From Melioribacteraceae bacterium (GTDB lineage Bacteria > Bacteroidota > Ignavibacteria > Ignavibacteriales > Melioribacteraceae), in the NCBI GenBank assembly GCA_023230485.1, contig JALNXG010000013.1, positions 1 to 62,375 on the forward strand: DNA of 62,375 nucleotides. The letters are read 5' to 3'. How positions within the stretch are numbered: the first letter of the stretch is position 1; every line of letters starts with the position of its first letter. Below are positions 25,773 through 35,690 of the stretch, piece by piece. Both the position numbers and the translations under genes were made by a program. Below the pieces are notes generated by a model. The model saw only the letters and a program-made list of their open reading frames with translations, was not told where the DNA came from and ran no database searches.

Positions 25773-27407
25773 ATGAAAACTTTTTTTATCTTATCATTAA
25801 TTTTTTGTTATACAATCACAGCTCAAGGAATTTCCGTTTTAAAGGAAAATTCTAAAGAATCATTTAAAAGGAATTTAACTTTCTTAGGAAGTGATTTATT
25901 TGAGGGGAGAGGAACGGGTACCGCCGGTGGTAATCTTGCGGCAAAGTATCTTGCTCTTGAATTTGAGCAGCTAAAATTATCTCCTATTGGTCAAAACAAT
26001 ACTTACTATCAATATATTCCGATGCATGGAGGTATAGCACTCGAGACTTCCGAATTAAATATTTTTACCTTTACAAAAATCGAAAAACTTAAATTAAAGG
26101 AAGATTATCTTTTATATGTTTCAGGCGAGCAAACCTTCGTACCAAAACCATTAGAGATAATCTTTGCAGGATATGGAATTATCGCTCCTGAATTTGATTA
26201 TAATGATTACCAAAGCATCCAAGTAGAAGGTAAGATAATTGCTTATCTTGATGGTGAGCCAAAATCTGATAATCCCGAGTACTTTGCCGGTGATGAAGCT
26301 ACGGTATATTCATCCCCTGAGGCAAAACAGAGGACTGCATTAGCAAGAGGAGCAAGAGGAAGTATTTTAATTCCTAATCTAGCCGATTCTAAATATTATA
26401 GCTGGGAAGAGACAATTTTACTTTTTTCATTTGAAAATATTACGCTTGCTTATACACCGTCAAATTCACTTAGCATTCTTCTTAATCCTGAAAGAGCCGA
26501 AGTACTATTCAAAGATTCCGGTTTTAATTACAAGCAAATACTCGAGATGCACTCTTCAAATCAAATGAAAAGTTTTCCTTTAAAGTCTTCTTTATCTTTT
26601 CGAGGCGAATTTAAGGAGCGTGATTTTGTTGCTTCAAACATTGCAGGAATGATACCGGGCAGCGATTCTAAACTGAAAGATTCTTATATAATTGTCTCCG
26701 CTCATTACGATCATCTAGGAATTGGGCCTTCTATCAGAGGGGATTCTATTTATAATGGTGTTTATGATAATGCTATGGGTGTTTCAGCTCTTATTGAAAT
26801 TGCAAGAACTTTTTCAAAAGATGAATATAAACCAAAAAGATCAATAATTTTTCTTCTGCTTACCGGTGAAGAAAAAGGCTTATTAGGGGCACGTTACTAC
26901 ACTGATAACCCAATTATACCTTTATATAAAACTATTGCAAATGTTAATATAGACGGCATCGCCGCTTTTGATAAATTCAAAAGCGTTGTAGGAGTAGGAA
27001 GTAATTTTTCTACTTTAGAAGAGTTTCTTATTAAATCAAATACTGAAATGGGTTTGGAGATAGATTCAATACCGAGAGAATTTGCATCAGAAGAAGCGTT
27101 TACTCAATCAGATCAATTCGCTTTCGCACTCGCAGGGATTCCTTCTATTTTAATTTTAGAAGGGACTGAATATGAAATGATCACCAGCGAAGAAGGGATA
27201 AATAAAATGATTGAATATTATTTCGATTATTATCATTCTCCTTTTGATGATCTCAGCAGAGAGATTAATTACGATGCTTCAATGCAACATATTCAAGTAT
27301 TGTTAAATTTTATTCGTCTCCTTTCAAATTCATCCGAAATTCCTGAATGGAAAAAGGGTTCTCCTTTTATTAATCAAAGACTTAGAACCATTGCGGAGAA
27401 AAGATGA
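25773..27407 (+). CDS. secreted M28 family zinc peptidase
   Basis: A 544-residue exported aminopeptidase-type enzyme. The signal peptide spans about residues 1-17. A PA-like insert lies at about 125-240, and the M28 catalytic domain runs from about 285 to the end. Metal and catalytic residues are present: SAHYDHLG (His311), YDNAMG (Asp332), GEEKG (Glu366, Glu367), NVNIDG (Asp394) and the late His488 in YYHSPFDD. The protein starts with SVLKEN...LTFLGSDLFEGRGTGT, much like the second M28 enzyme at 37404-38981. Its stop overlaps the ATG of the PstS-like gene by four bases (ATGA), so the two are co-translated. Likely function: breakdown of peptides in the periplasm or outside. Confidence 0.92.
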   Translation: MKTFFILSLIFCYTITAQGISVLKENSKESFKRNLTFLGSDLFEGRGTGTAGGNLAAKYLALEFEQLKLSPIGQNNTYYQYIPMHGGIALETSELNIFTFTKIEKLKLKEDYLLYVSGEQTFVPKPLEIIFAGYGIIAPEFDYNDYQSIQVEGKIIAYLDGEPKSDNPEYFAGDEATVYSSPEAKQRTALARGARGSILIPNLADSKYYSWEETILLFSFENITLAYTPSNSLSILLNPERAEVLFKDSGFNYKQILEMHSSNQMKSFPLKSSLSFRGEFKERDFVASNIAGMIPGSDSKLKDSYIIVSAHYDHLGIGPSIRGDSIYNGVYDNAMGVSALIEIARTFSKDEYKPKRSIIFLLLTGEEKGLLGARYYTDNPIIPLYKTIANVNIDGIAAFDKFKSVVGVGSNFSTLEEFLIKSNTEMGLEIDSIPREFASEEAFTQSDQFAFALAGIPSILILEGTEYEMITSEEGINKMIEYYFDYYHSPFDDLSREINYDASMQHIQVLLNFIRLLSNSSEIPEWKKGSPFINQRLRTIAEKR

Positions 27408-28240
27408 AATCTTTTATGAAACAATTATCCATTTTAATATTACTTATTATCGTTGGCGGATGCTCGTCATCAACATCAAATGTGGCGGTAATTAAAATCA
27501 AAGGCTCTGATACTATGCTTAGTCTTACTGAATATTTAGCAGAAGCATATATGAAAAACAATCCGGGAGTTTCTATTTATGTAGAGGGCGGTGGTTCTTC
27601 CTCAGGTATAAAATCTTTGATTAATCGTGAAGCAGATATTTGTATGGCTTCGAGACCCTTACAGCCCGAAGAGATACAAATGATTGCTTCAAAATATTCT
27701 TCCCTTGGGGTTTCTTATATGATTGCTAAAGATGGACTCAGCATTTATATCAACCCAGATAATCCGAAAAATAATTTTACGATTGCAGAATTAAAAAAAA
27801 TCTTTACCGGAAAAATCACAAACTGGAAAGAGGTTGGCGGAAAAGATGCTTTAATAATGCCGGTTATTAGAACTCCGAACTCGGGGACGTATCTTTATTT
27901 TAAAGAACATCTACTTGAGGATGAAGAATATACATTAAATGCGATAACCAAAACTACTACGGAAAAAGTAATTGAACAAGTAGCCAAAAACGTTAATGCA
28001 ATTGGTTATGGTGGGCTCGCTTCTGAATCATTAGAATATCATGCTAGCATCAATGGAGTTCTTTCAACTGAAGAAAATATTAGAAACGACAAATACCCAA
28101 TTAATAGATATCTCCATTTCTACCTGCTTACAAATCCAAATGGAGTTTTAAAAGATTTTGTCGATTGGGTCTTAAGTTCATCGGGACAAAAAATAATTAA
28201 GGATTCGGGTTATATCCCATTATTTGAAATCCAATCTTGA
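27404..28240 (+). CDS. PstS-like phosphate-binding lipoprotein
   Basis: Substrate-binding lipoprotein of 278 residues. The lipobox IVGGC has its Cys at residue 20. The mature domain has the PstS features: KGSDTMLSLTEYLAEAYMKN, the ligand-loop EGGGSSSGIKSLINREADICMASRPL, and a later TGKITNWKEVGG segment, closing with GYGGL. Members usually deliver phosphate to PstCAB, but none of pstC, pstA, pstB or phoU is in this window. The gene is instead coupled by ATGA to an M28 peptidase. A stand-alone phosphate sensor or scavenging role is possible. The protein might also bind a different oxyanion. Confidence 0.88.
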   Translation: MKSFMKQLSILILLIIVGGCSSSTSNVAVIKIKGSDTMLSLTEYLAEAYMKNNPGVSIYVEGGGSSSGIKSLINREADICMASRPLQPEEIQMIASKYSSLGVSYMIAKDGLSIYINPDNPKNNFTIAELKKIFTGKITNWKEVGGKDALIMPVIRTPNSGTYLYFKEHLLEDEEYTLNAITKTTTEKVIEQVAKNVNAIGYGGLASESLEYHASINGVLSTEENIRNDKYPINRYLHFYLLTNPNGVLKDFVDWVLSSSGQKIIKDSGYIPLFEIQS

Positions 28241-28249
28241 GCTTATAGT

Positions 28250-29923
28250 TTAAAACTGTAAATACATCTTAAGCATTCCGTAAGTTAAATCGTTGTTTCT
28301 ATCATATGTAATATTATTTTGATCAGAGTAATTAACTATAAAATCGAACACAATATTTCTTAATGGTTCGTATCTTACAAGCAATTTAAGATTGGTTTTA
28401 TTTATTCTGATTCCATCAAGAAAAATAGCTTCCTCCGAATCGATATCCATACGATGAGGAACTTTAGAATCTCCCCCTACATTTTTAATAAGGTCTCCGC
28501 TTGCATCAACTACATTTTTACCTGAACGAGTATTAGTATATTCAAGTTCGCATCTTAATTGGTCGCTGAAATTATATGTAATACGCGCCATCAGTTCTTC
28601 GGCGTTCGGACCAATACGATGTCCCATAGCACTTCCATAAGCAGTAACTGCATTCTTAAAATTAGTGTGTGAATAAACATAGGGACGAATTTTAGTAAAC
28701 TCGGCAGAAAAAGAAAAATCAGAGAAATCGAATGGCGAATACCAGATGAACCCCAATTGATATGCTGTTTTATTAGAGAAGCGTGCCATATCTTGAAGAT
28801 TCGAGAGTATATCTTCATCTAAATAAAACGTTCCCTGAATTTCAAAATTTCTTAAAAAATGTGTCTGTAAATCTAAATACAAAATTCCGTTATCTCTATC
28901 TTGGAGCGACATTTCGGTGAATTTATAGAACGAGAATGGATTAAGATATGCGAGATCAAGTCCTCTGCCTGAATAAATAATCTGCTCACCAAGAGAGAAA
29001 TCAATAAACTTTGGAATAGATAAAGTAAAAACATTCGCTGCAATATATTTTGTATAGTTACTATCTCTTACTTCGCTAAAATCACCGACCGTAGAGCCAT
29101 GGAATGAGGTAAACCTGAAGACACCATAACTAAATCCGATTCTTACAAAATCGATATAAGCATGATCGCCCGTAAGAACAAGCGAATTACTATAACCATA
29201 ACCGAAACGAACCTTTTCCCTTCCGATCTGAAAAGAATAATTCATATTTTCTGCTGGTTCGTCATAGTATCTCAAATATCCTTCGGCAAAATCGTAATTG
29301 CGAATATTTTCGATCCCTTCATTGAATTTAAAATTATAATTCAATCTTGAATCATATTGAGGTGCTTCATCTATACTTCCACTCACACCCCCTTTAACAA
29401 CCTTTAACATATATCCCAATTTACCGAGAATAGTACCTCTTCCCCTAAAGCCGATATCATAGATTTCAGAATTATTCATTCGTGGATCGAACTGATGTCC
29501 GTGATTATAGTTGCCAAGAATATTAAAATAGAAATTAATATTCTTATCCTGATACGAATAAAAATATTTCAATTTATTGGAGAAGAAAAGATCAAGCCCG
29601 TTATCGTAATTATCCGAACCGCCCAATAATTGAGCGGTGTTGTCTTTATTCTGTAATTTCGGATTAAATTCAATTAGGTATTTTTGAAGTAGTTTAATTT
29701 CTGTTCCAGAAAGTGCATCTTTTTTAGAATCGATCTCATTCAAAAAATTAAGTATCTCAAGCCGCGACATATTCGGTTGGCTATCGTGAATACTGCCGAT
29801 GATACTTTTTACTTTCATCTCTTTGAGATATTTATATATATCATGCTCAAGCTCAACATTTTCGACTTGAGCAGAGATAAAGGATACAGAAAATAAGAAT
29901 ATTAACAGAAATTTCATTTTCAT
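28250..29923 (-). CDS. Wzi-like/capsule-assembly type outer-membrane beta-barrel
   Basis: A 557-residue outer-membrane protein with a signal peptide (about 1-18). An N-terminal segment of about 80 residues begins LEHDIYKYLKEMKVKSIIGS and has helical repeats with SRLEILNFL, as in the N-domains of the Wzi/PF14052 family; the remainder is a long barrel with many aromatic and Asn/Asp-rich turns. The segment GREKVRFGYGYSNSLVLTGD is a good example of the strand pattern. Wzi-type proteins anchor capsular polysaccharide, but no capsule export genes are next to it. It ends 9 bases from the convergent PstS-like gene. I am fairly sure it is a barrel and less sure of Wzi. Confidence 0.7.
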   Translation of the reverse strand: MKMKFLLIFLFSVSFISAQVENVELEHDIYKYLKEMKVKSIIGSIHDSQPNMSRLEILNFLNEIDSKKDALSGTEIKLLQKYLIEFNPKLQNKDNTAQLLGGSDNYDNGLDLFFSNKLKYFYSYQDKNINFYFNILGNYNHGHQFDPRMNNSEIYDIGFRGRGTILGKLGYMLKVVKGGVSGSIDEAPQYDSRLNYNFKFNEGIENIRNYDFAEGYLRYYDEPAENMNYSFQIGREKVRFGYGYSNSLVLTGDHAYIDFVRIGFSYGVFRFTSFHGSTVGDFSEVRDSNYTKYIAANVFTLSIPKFIDFSLGEQIIYSGRGLDLAYLNPFSFYKFTEMSLQDRDNGILYLDLQTHFLRNFEIQGTFYLDEDILSNLQDMARFSNKTAYQLGFIWYSPFDFSDFSFSAEFTKIRPYVYSHTNFKNAVTAYGSAMGHRIGPNAEELMARITYNFSDQLRCELEYTNTRSGKNVVDASGDLIKNVGGDSKVPHRMDIDSEEAIFLDGIRINKTNLKLLVRYEPLRNIVFDFIVNYSDQNNITYDRNNDLTYGMLKMYLQF

Positions 29924-29924
29924 A

Positions 29925-31229
29925 TTATGCTTCTACGTTTTTGGGAGCAAGATATTTATTAAATAATAGAAGTCCGATAATTGTTGCTACACCAATCATA
30001 CTAAAAATAATCCAAAGGATTTGCGGTTGATGAAGTTTATCTACAAAATGGACATATAAATTAGCCCCAAGAATTCCGCCTATACCACTTCCGAGAACTC
30101 CATATAAAAATGAATAACCGAGATATGTAGCCTTCTTATCTTCAGGAGCAATTAATCCCACATAACTAATAAATTTGGGATGTGCAGTCATTTCGCCGAT
30201 TGAGAAAATTATTATTCCCGCAATAAATACAAATGGATGTGAAGAAATTGCTAATATACCCATTCCTATTGAGCCGATTCCAATTCCGGTAATCATTGTC
30301 GGTAATGCTTTTTTCTTTTTTACGATACTTGAAATGAAAATTTGGAGTGCTATTATAGTACCTGCATTGATGACAGTAACATGCTCAACATCAAAATGCC
30401 AATTAGGATTACTTACAAAAATTCCGAGAACTGAATTAATAAAATTATTTATCGGAGTTGGATCTACATAATCTTTGAAATACCAAAGAACAGTATCAAA
30501 CATTTGGAAATAAAGAATCCAGAATCCTGAATAGATTACAATCATAAGAATAAAGCGAAAATCCTTTAACACAAGTATGGCACCCTGAAGAACTTCGATA
30601 AGTGATTTACTGCTTTTGGGTTTATCAGGTTCTTTATAAACTATTAAATTCAATAGAAGAAGCCAGCCTGTGCCCACAGCCGCCATAATAAATATATAAG
30701 AATAAGAATACGCTTTAAGAATGGGGACTAAGAGTAACGGAAAAATAAAAGCACCGAGATTAATAGACCAATAGAATATCCCGAAAGCAAGACCGGAATT
30801 TTCTTTTGTTGTAACACGTGCTATAGTGCCCGATATTACAGGCTTAAATGTTCCTGCACCCAGAACCATTAAAATCAGACTAGAAAAAACCAACGCATAA
30901 CTCGTAGCCATACTCGTTAAAAAATATCCAAGACTCATAACAGCAAAAGCAAAGAACAAAGTTTTTCTATATCCGAATCGATCTGCAATTGCACCCGAAA
31001 GAATAGGAAGAATATATAATATTGGTTGAATTGTACTTTTAATTACGCCCACGCTTTCTTTTGAGAATCCGAGTCCACCTTCATTTGTACTTAAAACGAG
31101 ATAAACGGAAAGTATCGACATAACGCCGTAATAAGAGCCTCTTTCAAAAAATTCCATCATTATTACAGTCCAGAAATTTCTCGGGAAGTCAAACAATGAG
31201 CTTTTCTTTTCGATTTTTTCTTCAGTCAT
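29925..31229 (-). CDS. POT/PTR-family major facilitator transporter
   Basis: A 434-residue proton-coupled transporter with twelve predicted helices. The POT signature FFERGSYYGVMSILSVYL is near residue 27-44, and the second signature segment GIFYWSINLGAF is near residue 148. These proteins import di- and tripeptides; some carry nitrate or other compounds. An import role in series with the two secreted M28 peptidases of the window is attractive: peptides cut outside would be taken up here. That link is inference, since the genes are not in one operon with it. It is followed by the Wzi-like gene and preceded by the RND pump gene. Confidence 0.88.
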   Translation of the reverse strand: MTEEKIEKKSSLFDFPRNFWTVIMMEFFERGSYYGVMSILSVYLVLSTNEGGLGFSKESVGVIKSTIQPILYILPILSGAIADRFGYRKTLFFAFAVMSLGYFLTSMATSYALVFSSLILMVLGAGTFKPVISGTIARVTTKENSGLAFGIFYWSINLGAFIFPLLLVPILKAYSYSYIFIMAAVGTGWLLLLNLIVYKEPDKPKSSKSLIEVLQGAILVLKDFRFILMIVIYSGFWILYFQMFDTVLWYFKDYVDPTPINNFINSVLGIFVSNPNWHFDVEHVTVINAGTIIALQIFISSIVKKKKALPTMITGIGIGSIGMGILAISSHPFVFIAGIIIFSIGEMTAHPKFISYVGLIAPEDKKATYLGYSFLYGVLGSGIGGILGANLYVHFVDKLHQPQILWIIFSMIGVATIIGLLLFNKYLAPKNVEA

Positions 31230-31264
31230 AAATTACCTTTTAGTTATAAAATAATTTGATACAA

Positions 31265-34200
31265 TTAATATGAATTTGCTACTACTTTTTTCTTATCAGA
31301 GAAATATGAATAAACAGCCGGAATAACATAAAGCGTTAATATAGTTGAGAATATAAGTCCACCGATTACAGCGATACCCATAGATACACGACTTCCTGAA
31401 CCTGCACCAACAGCTAATGCAATCGGAAGAGTGCCTAAAATTGTTGAAAGGCTCGTCATTAAGATTGGCCTTAGTCTTAATGCAGCAGCTTCCTGAACTG
31501 CATCAATTACTTTCAGTCCTTGTTCTTTTTTCTGATTCGCAAATTCGACAATTAAAATACCATTTTTTGTAACAATACCAATTAGCATAATCTGCCCAAT
31601 TTGACTAAAGATATTGAGCGTTTGATTAAAATACCAAAGCGATAAAATTGCGCCACCAATAGCTAATGGCACTGTGAACATTATTATCAATGGATCGCGG
31701 AAACTTTCAAATTGCGCAGCAAGAACTAAGAAAATCAATACAATCGCCAACATGAAGGTGAAAATTAAACTCGATGAACTCTCAACGAAATCTTTTGATG
31801 CACCTTCAAGTGCAGTAGAAAATTTTTCATCCAAAACTTTTTTAGCAACTTTATCCATTTCGGTAATTCCATCACCAATGGTTTTACCGGGGGCTAAAGA
31901 TGCACTCACGGTTGCACTTACATAGCGATTGAAACGATACAATTGAGGCGGACTGCTTCGTTCTTTTAATGTGATAACATTATCCAATTGAATTAAATCA
32001 CCTCGATTATTTTTTACATAAAGCGAAACGAGATCGAGCGGCTTCTCTCTATCTTGTTTCTCAACTTGACCAATTATCTGATACTGCTTCCCGTTCATAA
32101 TAAAGAAACCAAACCTTTGACCACTATATGCTAATTGCAATGTTTGAGCAATATCGAGAGCCGAAACACCAAGCTCCCTTGCTTTACTTCTATTAATTTC
32201 GAGAACAATTTCCGGTTTATTGAATTTAAGATTTACATCCACCTGAGCGAAAGTAGGATTTGCTCTAGCTTCATCAAGAAATTTTGGGATCGCGTCTCTA
32301 AGTTTTTCGATTGTAGGTGCTTGAATTACGTATTGAACGGGTAAACCGCCTCGCCTTGTACCAATCGATTGCTGTTGAATAACGAATGTTTTTACATCAT
32401 TGAATTGCTTCATCAGATCGCTTAATTCATCGGCGTATTGCTGCTGTGTTTTTTCTCTATCTTGAGCATCTGTTAAAGATACTCTAACAAAACCACTATT
32501 AGAACTTGCAGAACCACCGGGAGACGTCATAGAAATAATTATATTTTTATCTTTAACTGAATCCATTACAGTTTGCGCAATTTTATCCATATAAGCAGCC
32601 ATAAAATCATAAGAAGTTCCTTCAGCTGCGGAAGCAGTAATTCTTATTTCACCGCGATCTTCCATTGGAGATAGCTCGCTCGGAATCATCATTCCAAATA
32701 GGAATATAAAAGCTATTGCAACACCCATAATTACAAAAGCAATCCAACGGCGTTTCATAAATTTTGCAAGTGAACTGCGGTAACTGTTTTCGAGCCACGT
32801 GAAAAATGGTTCAGTCTTGTAATAAAATTTTGAGTGCTTTGTTTTCTTTTTTAATATTCGAGAGGAGAGCATCGGTGTAAGAGTAAGTGCTACGAATGCA
32901 GATATAATAACTGAGCCGGCAATTACAACTCCAAACTCAACAAAAAGTCTTCCCGTAATTCCCTGCAAAAACATAATCGGAAGGAAAACAGCCGCCAACG
33001 TAATCGTAGTAGAAATAATGGCAAAGAATATTTCAGATGTACCCTTAGTACCTGCTTCTATCGGGTCCATTCCTTCTTCTATTTTTCTAAATATATTTTC
33101 GAGCACAACGATAGCATCATCTACCACTATACCGATAGCAAGAACAAGCCCCAGCAAAGTTAGAACGTTAATAGAAAAATCAGCGAGATACATTATAAAA
33201 AATGAACCGATGATGCTCACAGGTATTACAACTATCGGGATAAGTGTAGTTCGCCAATCTCTAAAGAAGAGATAAATAATAATAATGACCAATCCGAAAG
33301 CTATAAGGATTGTTTCTCTTACTTCAGAAACTGAAGCACGAATATATTTTGTTACATCGAAACCGAGTCCGAGAGAGATATCAGCAGGGAGATCTTTTTT
33401 AATATCTTCAATTCTTTTATAAAATTCATCTGCGATTTCGATATAATTAACACCGGGCTGTGGAATAAGAACCACGCCAACCATCGGAACGCCATCACGC
33501 TTTAGAATTGTTCTTTCATTTTCAGGATAAAGCTCCGCTTTGCCAATATCGCTAAAACGAACAAGCACACCACCTGCATCTTTAATAATCAGATTATTAA
33601 AATCCTCAACGGTGTTTAATCGGCTTTTTGTTCTTACTGTTAATTCGGTATTATTACCTTCAATTCTACCTGATGGAAGCTCTATATTCTCGCGAGTTAC
33701 GGCACTTCTAATTTCAACAGGTGTAATTTTAAATGCAGCTAATTTTGCAGGGTCCATCCAAAGGCGCATTGAATAACGCTTCTGTCCCCAAATCTGAACA
33801 TTACTTACACCATTAATAGTCTGAAGACGCTCTTTGAAAATATTTTGTGCAAAATCGGAAAGTTCAAGTAAATTTCTATTACTACTCTGAATACTTAAAA
33901 ATACTATTGGCACTGCATCAGCATCCGCCTTAGTAACAATGGGGGGATCAGCATCGGGCGGAAGATTGAACCGCGCACGCGACACTCTATCTCTAACATC
34001 ATTTGCCGCATCTTCAAGGTCTACGCTTACATCAAACTCCACTGTTACATTACTCCCACCATCGCGGCTCGATGATGTAAGCGATCTAATACCCGCAATA
34101 CCATTAATCTGTTCTTCCAAAGGTTCGGTAATCTGAGACTCTATAACGTCCGCATTTGCACCCGTATAGCTAGTGGAAACATTTATTATGGGAGGATCAA

Positions 34201-34318
34201 CACTTGGATATTCTCTAATTCCGAGATAAGTATAACCGATTATCCCAAAAAGGACAATCAAGATCGACATAACAATAGCAAGAACGGGTCTGCGAATGCT
34301 TACTGAAGATAAACTCAT
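31265..34318 (-). CDS. RND efflux permease, HAE1 (AcrB-like)
   Basis: Inner-membrane proton-driven multidrug pump of 1017 residues, close to AcrB/MexB length. It has twelve membrane helices with two large periplasmic loops. Hallmarks are the N-terminal RRPVLAIVMSILIVLFGIIGY, the helix-4 proton-relay motif GIVVDDAIVVLENI near residue 400, and the second-half GIVTKNGILIVEFANQ. The heavy-metal type (CusA) signatures are absent. Its start overlaps the stop of the adaptor gene by one base (TAATG). No TolC-like outer-membrane gene is in the window, so the channel must be encoded elsewhere. Substrates are not predictable. Confidence 0.95.
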   Translation of the reverse strand: MSLSSVSIRRPVLAIVMSILIVLFGIIGYTYLGIREYPSVDPPIINVSTSYTGANADVIESQITEPLEEQINGIAGIRSLTSSSRDGGSNVTVEFDVSVDLEDAANDVRDRVSRARFNLPPDADPPIVTKADADAVPIVFLSIQSSNRNLLELSDFAQNIFKERLQTINGVSNVQIWGQKRYSMRLWMDPAKLAAFKITPVEIRSAVTRENIELPSGRIEGNNTELTVRTKSRLNTVEDFNNLIIKDAGGVLVRFSDIGKAELYPENERTILKRDGVPMVGVVLIPQPGVNYIEIADEFYKRIEDIKKDLPADISLGLGFDVTKYIRASVSEVRETILIAFGLVIIIIYLFFRDWRTTLIPIVVIPVSIIGSFFIMYLADFSINVLTLLGLVLAIGIVVDDAIVVLENIFRKIEEGMDPIEAGTKGTSEIFFAIISTTITLAAVFLPIMFLQGITGRLFVEFGVVIAGSVIISAFVALTLTPMLSSRILKKKTKHSKFYYKTEPFFTWLENSYRSSLAKFMKRRWIAFVIMGVAIAFIFLFGMMIPSELSPMEDRGEIRITASAAEGTSYDFMAAYMDKIAQTVMDSVKDKNIIISMTSPGGSASSNSGFVRVSLTDAQDREKTQQQYADELSDLMKQFNDVKTFVIQQQSIGTRRGGLPVQYVIQAPTIEKLRDAIPKFLDEARANPTFAQVDVNLKFNKPEIVLEINRSKARELGVSALDIAQTLQLAYSGQRFGFFIMNGKQYQIIGQVEKQDREKPLDLVSLYVKNNRGDLIQLDNVITLKERSSPPQLYRFNRYVSATVSASLAPGKTIGDGITEMDKVAKKVLDEKFSTALEGASKDFVESSSSLIFTFMLAIVLIFLVLAAQFESFRDPLIIMFTVPLAIGGAILSLWYFNQTLNIFSQIGQIMLIGIVTKNGILIVEFANQKKEQGLKVIDAVQEAAALRLRPILMTSLSTILGTLPIALAVGAGSGSRVSMGIAVIGGLIFSTILTLYVIPAVYSYFSDKKKVVANSY

Positions 34319-35385
34319 TACCTAACCTCCTTTAAGCTCACCGGTGTTTTTGGACGAAGCTGTACGATACCCGAAGTTATGACTGTATCGCCTCTGCTAA
34401 TACCGGATAATATCTGAATGTCTTTCTCAGTTCTAATTCCTGTGGCAACAAGCGATGGAATTGCAAGACCATTTTTATATACATAAACTTTTTCACCTTC
34501 GAGATCAGGCACAAGTGCTTCTGATGGAATCAGCAGGGCATCGTTCATTTCATTAAGAATAATTTCAACTTCCACATAAGCACCCGGCGAAAGCTCTCTT
34601 CTTGAATTATCCGCTAATGCTCTAACTTGAAGTGTCCTTGTATTCTGTTCTATCTTTGGTTCTACTGCATAGATTCGTCCATTAAATCTCTTATCGGTGC
34701 CGGGAATCTTTATATATATCTGTTTGCCTTCTCTAATTATATTATAATATTTTTGCGGAACAGAAAAATCGATCTTTACAGGGTTTATACTCTGAAGGGA
34801 TGCGATTTTGTTTTGTGGAGTTATATAACTCCCTTCGCTCACGCTCCTCAAACCAATAATGCCATCAAATGGTGCTCTTATTTCTGTTTTTGATATTTGC
34901 GCTTTGGTAAACTCTATATCAGCATTAACCGAATTGAGATCATTCAAAGCAATATCATATTCCTGCTGGCTTGCCAGATTTTTTTCAAGTAATTGCCGTG
35001 TTCTAAATTCTCTATCCTTAGCTAGCGTTTCTCTAAAAGCATATTTCTTAAGGGTTGCCTGTAATTCAGAATCATTAATCTTTGCAAGAAGATCACCTTT
35101 CTTTACACTTCTTCCCTCTTCAAAAAGAATCTCCGTTAGTCTGCCCGAAGTCTCGCTTCTTAAATCGACTTCTTCATTACTAAGGACTGATCCATTTGTA
35201 AATATCTTATCTTGAAGATTTCCCGGTTTCATTATTAACCCCTCTACGGGTATAGCTTTAATTCCTTTTGTTACAGATCCTTTATCAGAATTAGAACCGG
35301 AAAACAATCCCATTTTGTTTATTACTAATATTAATATCACTATACCGATACCGAAGTAGATGCCAATTTTTTGAAGATTCTTCAT
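34318..35385 (-). CDS. RND efflux periplasmic adaptor (membrane fusion protein)
   Basis: A 355-residue adaptor. An N-terminal membrane helix (about 9-28) anchors it. Next comes a lipoyl/barrel-sandwich domain split by an alpha-helical hairpin: EVDLRSETSGRLTEILFEEG and later ISKTEIRAPFDGIIGLRSVS. The beta-barrel and membrane-proximal domains follow. It bridges the inner-membrane pump to an outer-membrane channel. No lipobox Cys is present, so the anchor is a helix and not a lipid. It is transcribed just ahead of the permease gene and shares a TAATG junction with it. Confidence 0.94.
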   Translation of the reverse strand: MKNLQKIGIYFGIGIVILILVINKMGLFSGSNSDKGSVTKGIKAIPVEGLIMKPGNLQDKIFTNGSVLSNEEVDLRSETSGRLTEILFEEGRSVKKGDLLAKINDSELQATLKKYAFRETLAKDREFRTRQLLEKNLASQQEYDIALNDLNSVNADIEFTKAQISKTEIRAPFDGIIGLRSVSEGSYITPQNKIASLQSINPVKIDFSVPQKYYNIIREGKQIYIKIPGTDKRFNGRIYAVEPKIEQNTRTLQVRALADNSRRELSPGAYVEVEIILNEMNDALLIPSEALVPDLEGEKVYVYKNGLAIPSLVATGIRTEKDIQILSGISRGDTVITSGIVQLRPKTPVSLKEVR

Positions 35386-35526
35386 ACAAAATCCCGTTTA
35401 AATATAAATTTGAAAGTAGTCGATTAAAATAAATAATTATGTGGAAAAAAGGTGAGAAATCGGAGCGATCATGTGCCCGATTGAATTGTTAGAACTTGAT
35501 AAAAATAATCGCGTCTAAAAACGGAA
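35386..35526. other. intergenic stretch upstream of the efflux operon
   Basis: About 140 bases between the adaptor start and the microprotein gene. It should hold the minus-strand promoter of the efflux operon, but I see no convincing promoter, operator palindrome or small RNA. Confidence 0.3.
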
Positions 35527-35628
35527 TTATTTTTTCCCTGAGACTAATATTTTATATATACAAAAAGCAGTTAAAGATAAAATTGCACCCCATGCCAATG
35601 AGATAAAGACATAACCGGAAGTCTGCAT
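35527..35628 (-). CDS. 33-residue single-pass membrane microprotein
   Basis: Not covered by usual gene-length cut-offs. ATG at 35628, TAA at 35527-35529. The peptide starts MQTSGYVFISLAWGAILSLT and continues AFCIYKILVSGKK: a polar start, one membrane helix of about 20 residues (7-26), and a basic end, so the C-terminus should face the cytoplasm. AAAGG lies about 9 bases before the ATG, a good ribosome site. The pattern is that of CcmD-like or small transporter-accessory proteins. It lies 62 bases after the stop of the SulP transporter gene and on the same strand, so it could be made from the same message. Function unknown. Confidence 0.6.
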   Translation of the reverse strand: MQTSGYVFISLAWGAILSLTAFCIYKILVSGKK

Positions 35629-35690
35629 TTGGAAAACCTTTCAAAAAAATTGAGTGAACATAATTAATAAAATGCTCACTATCAATAGAA

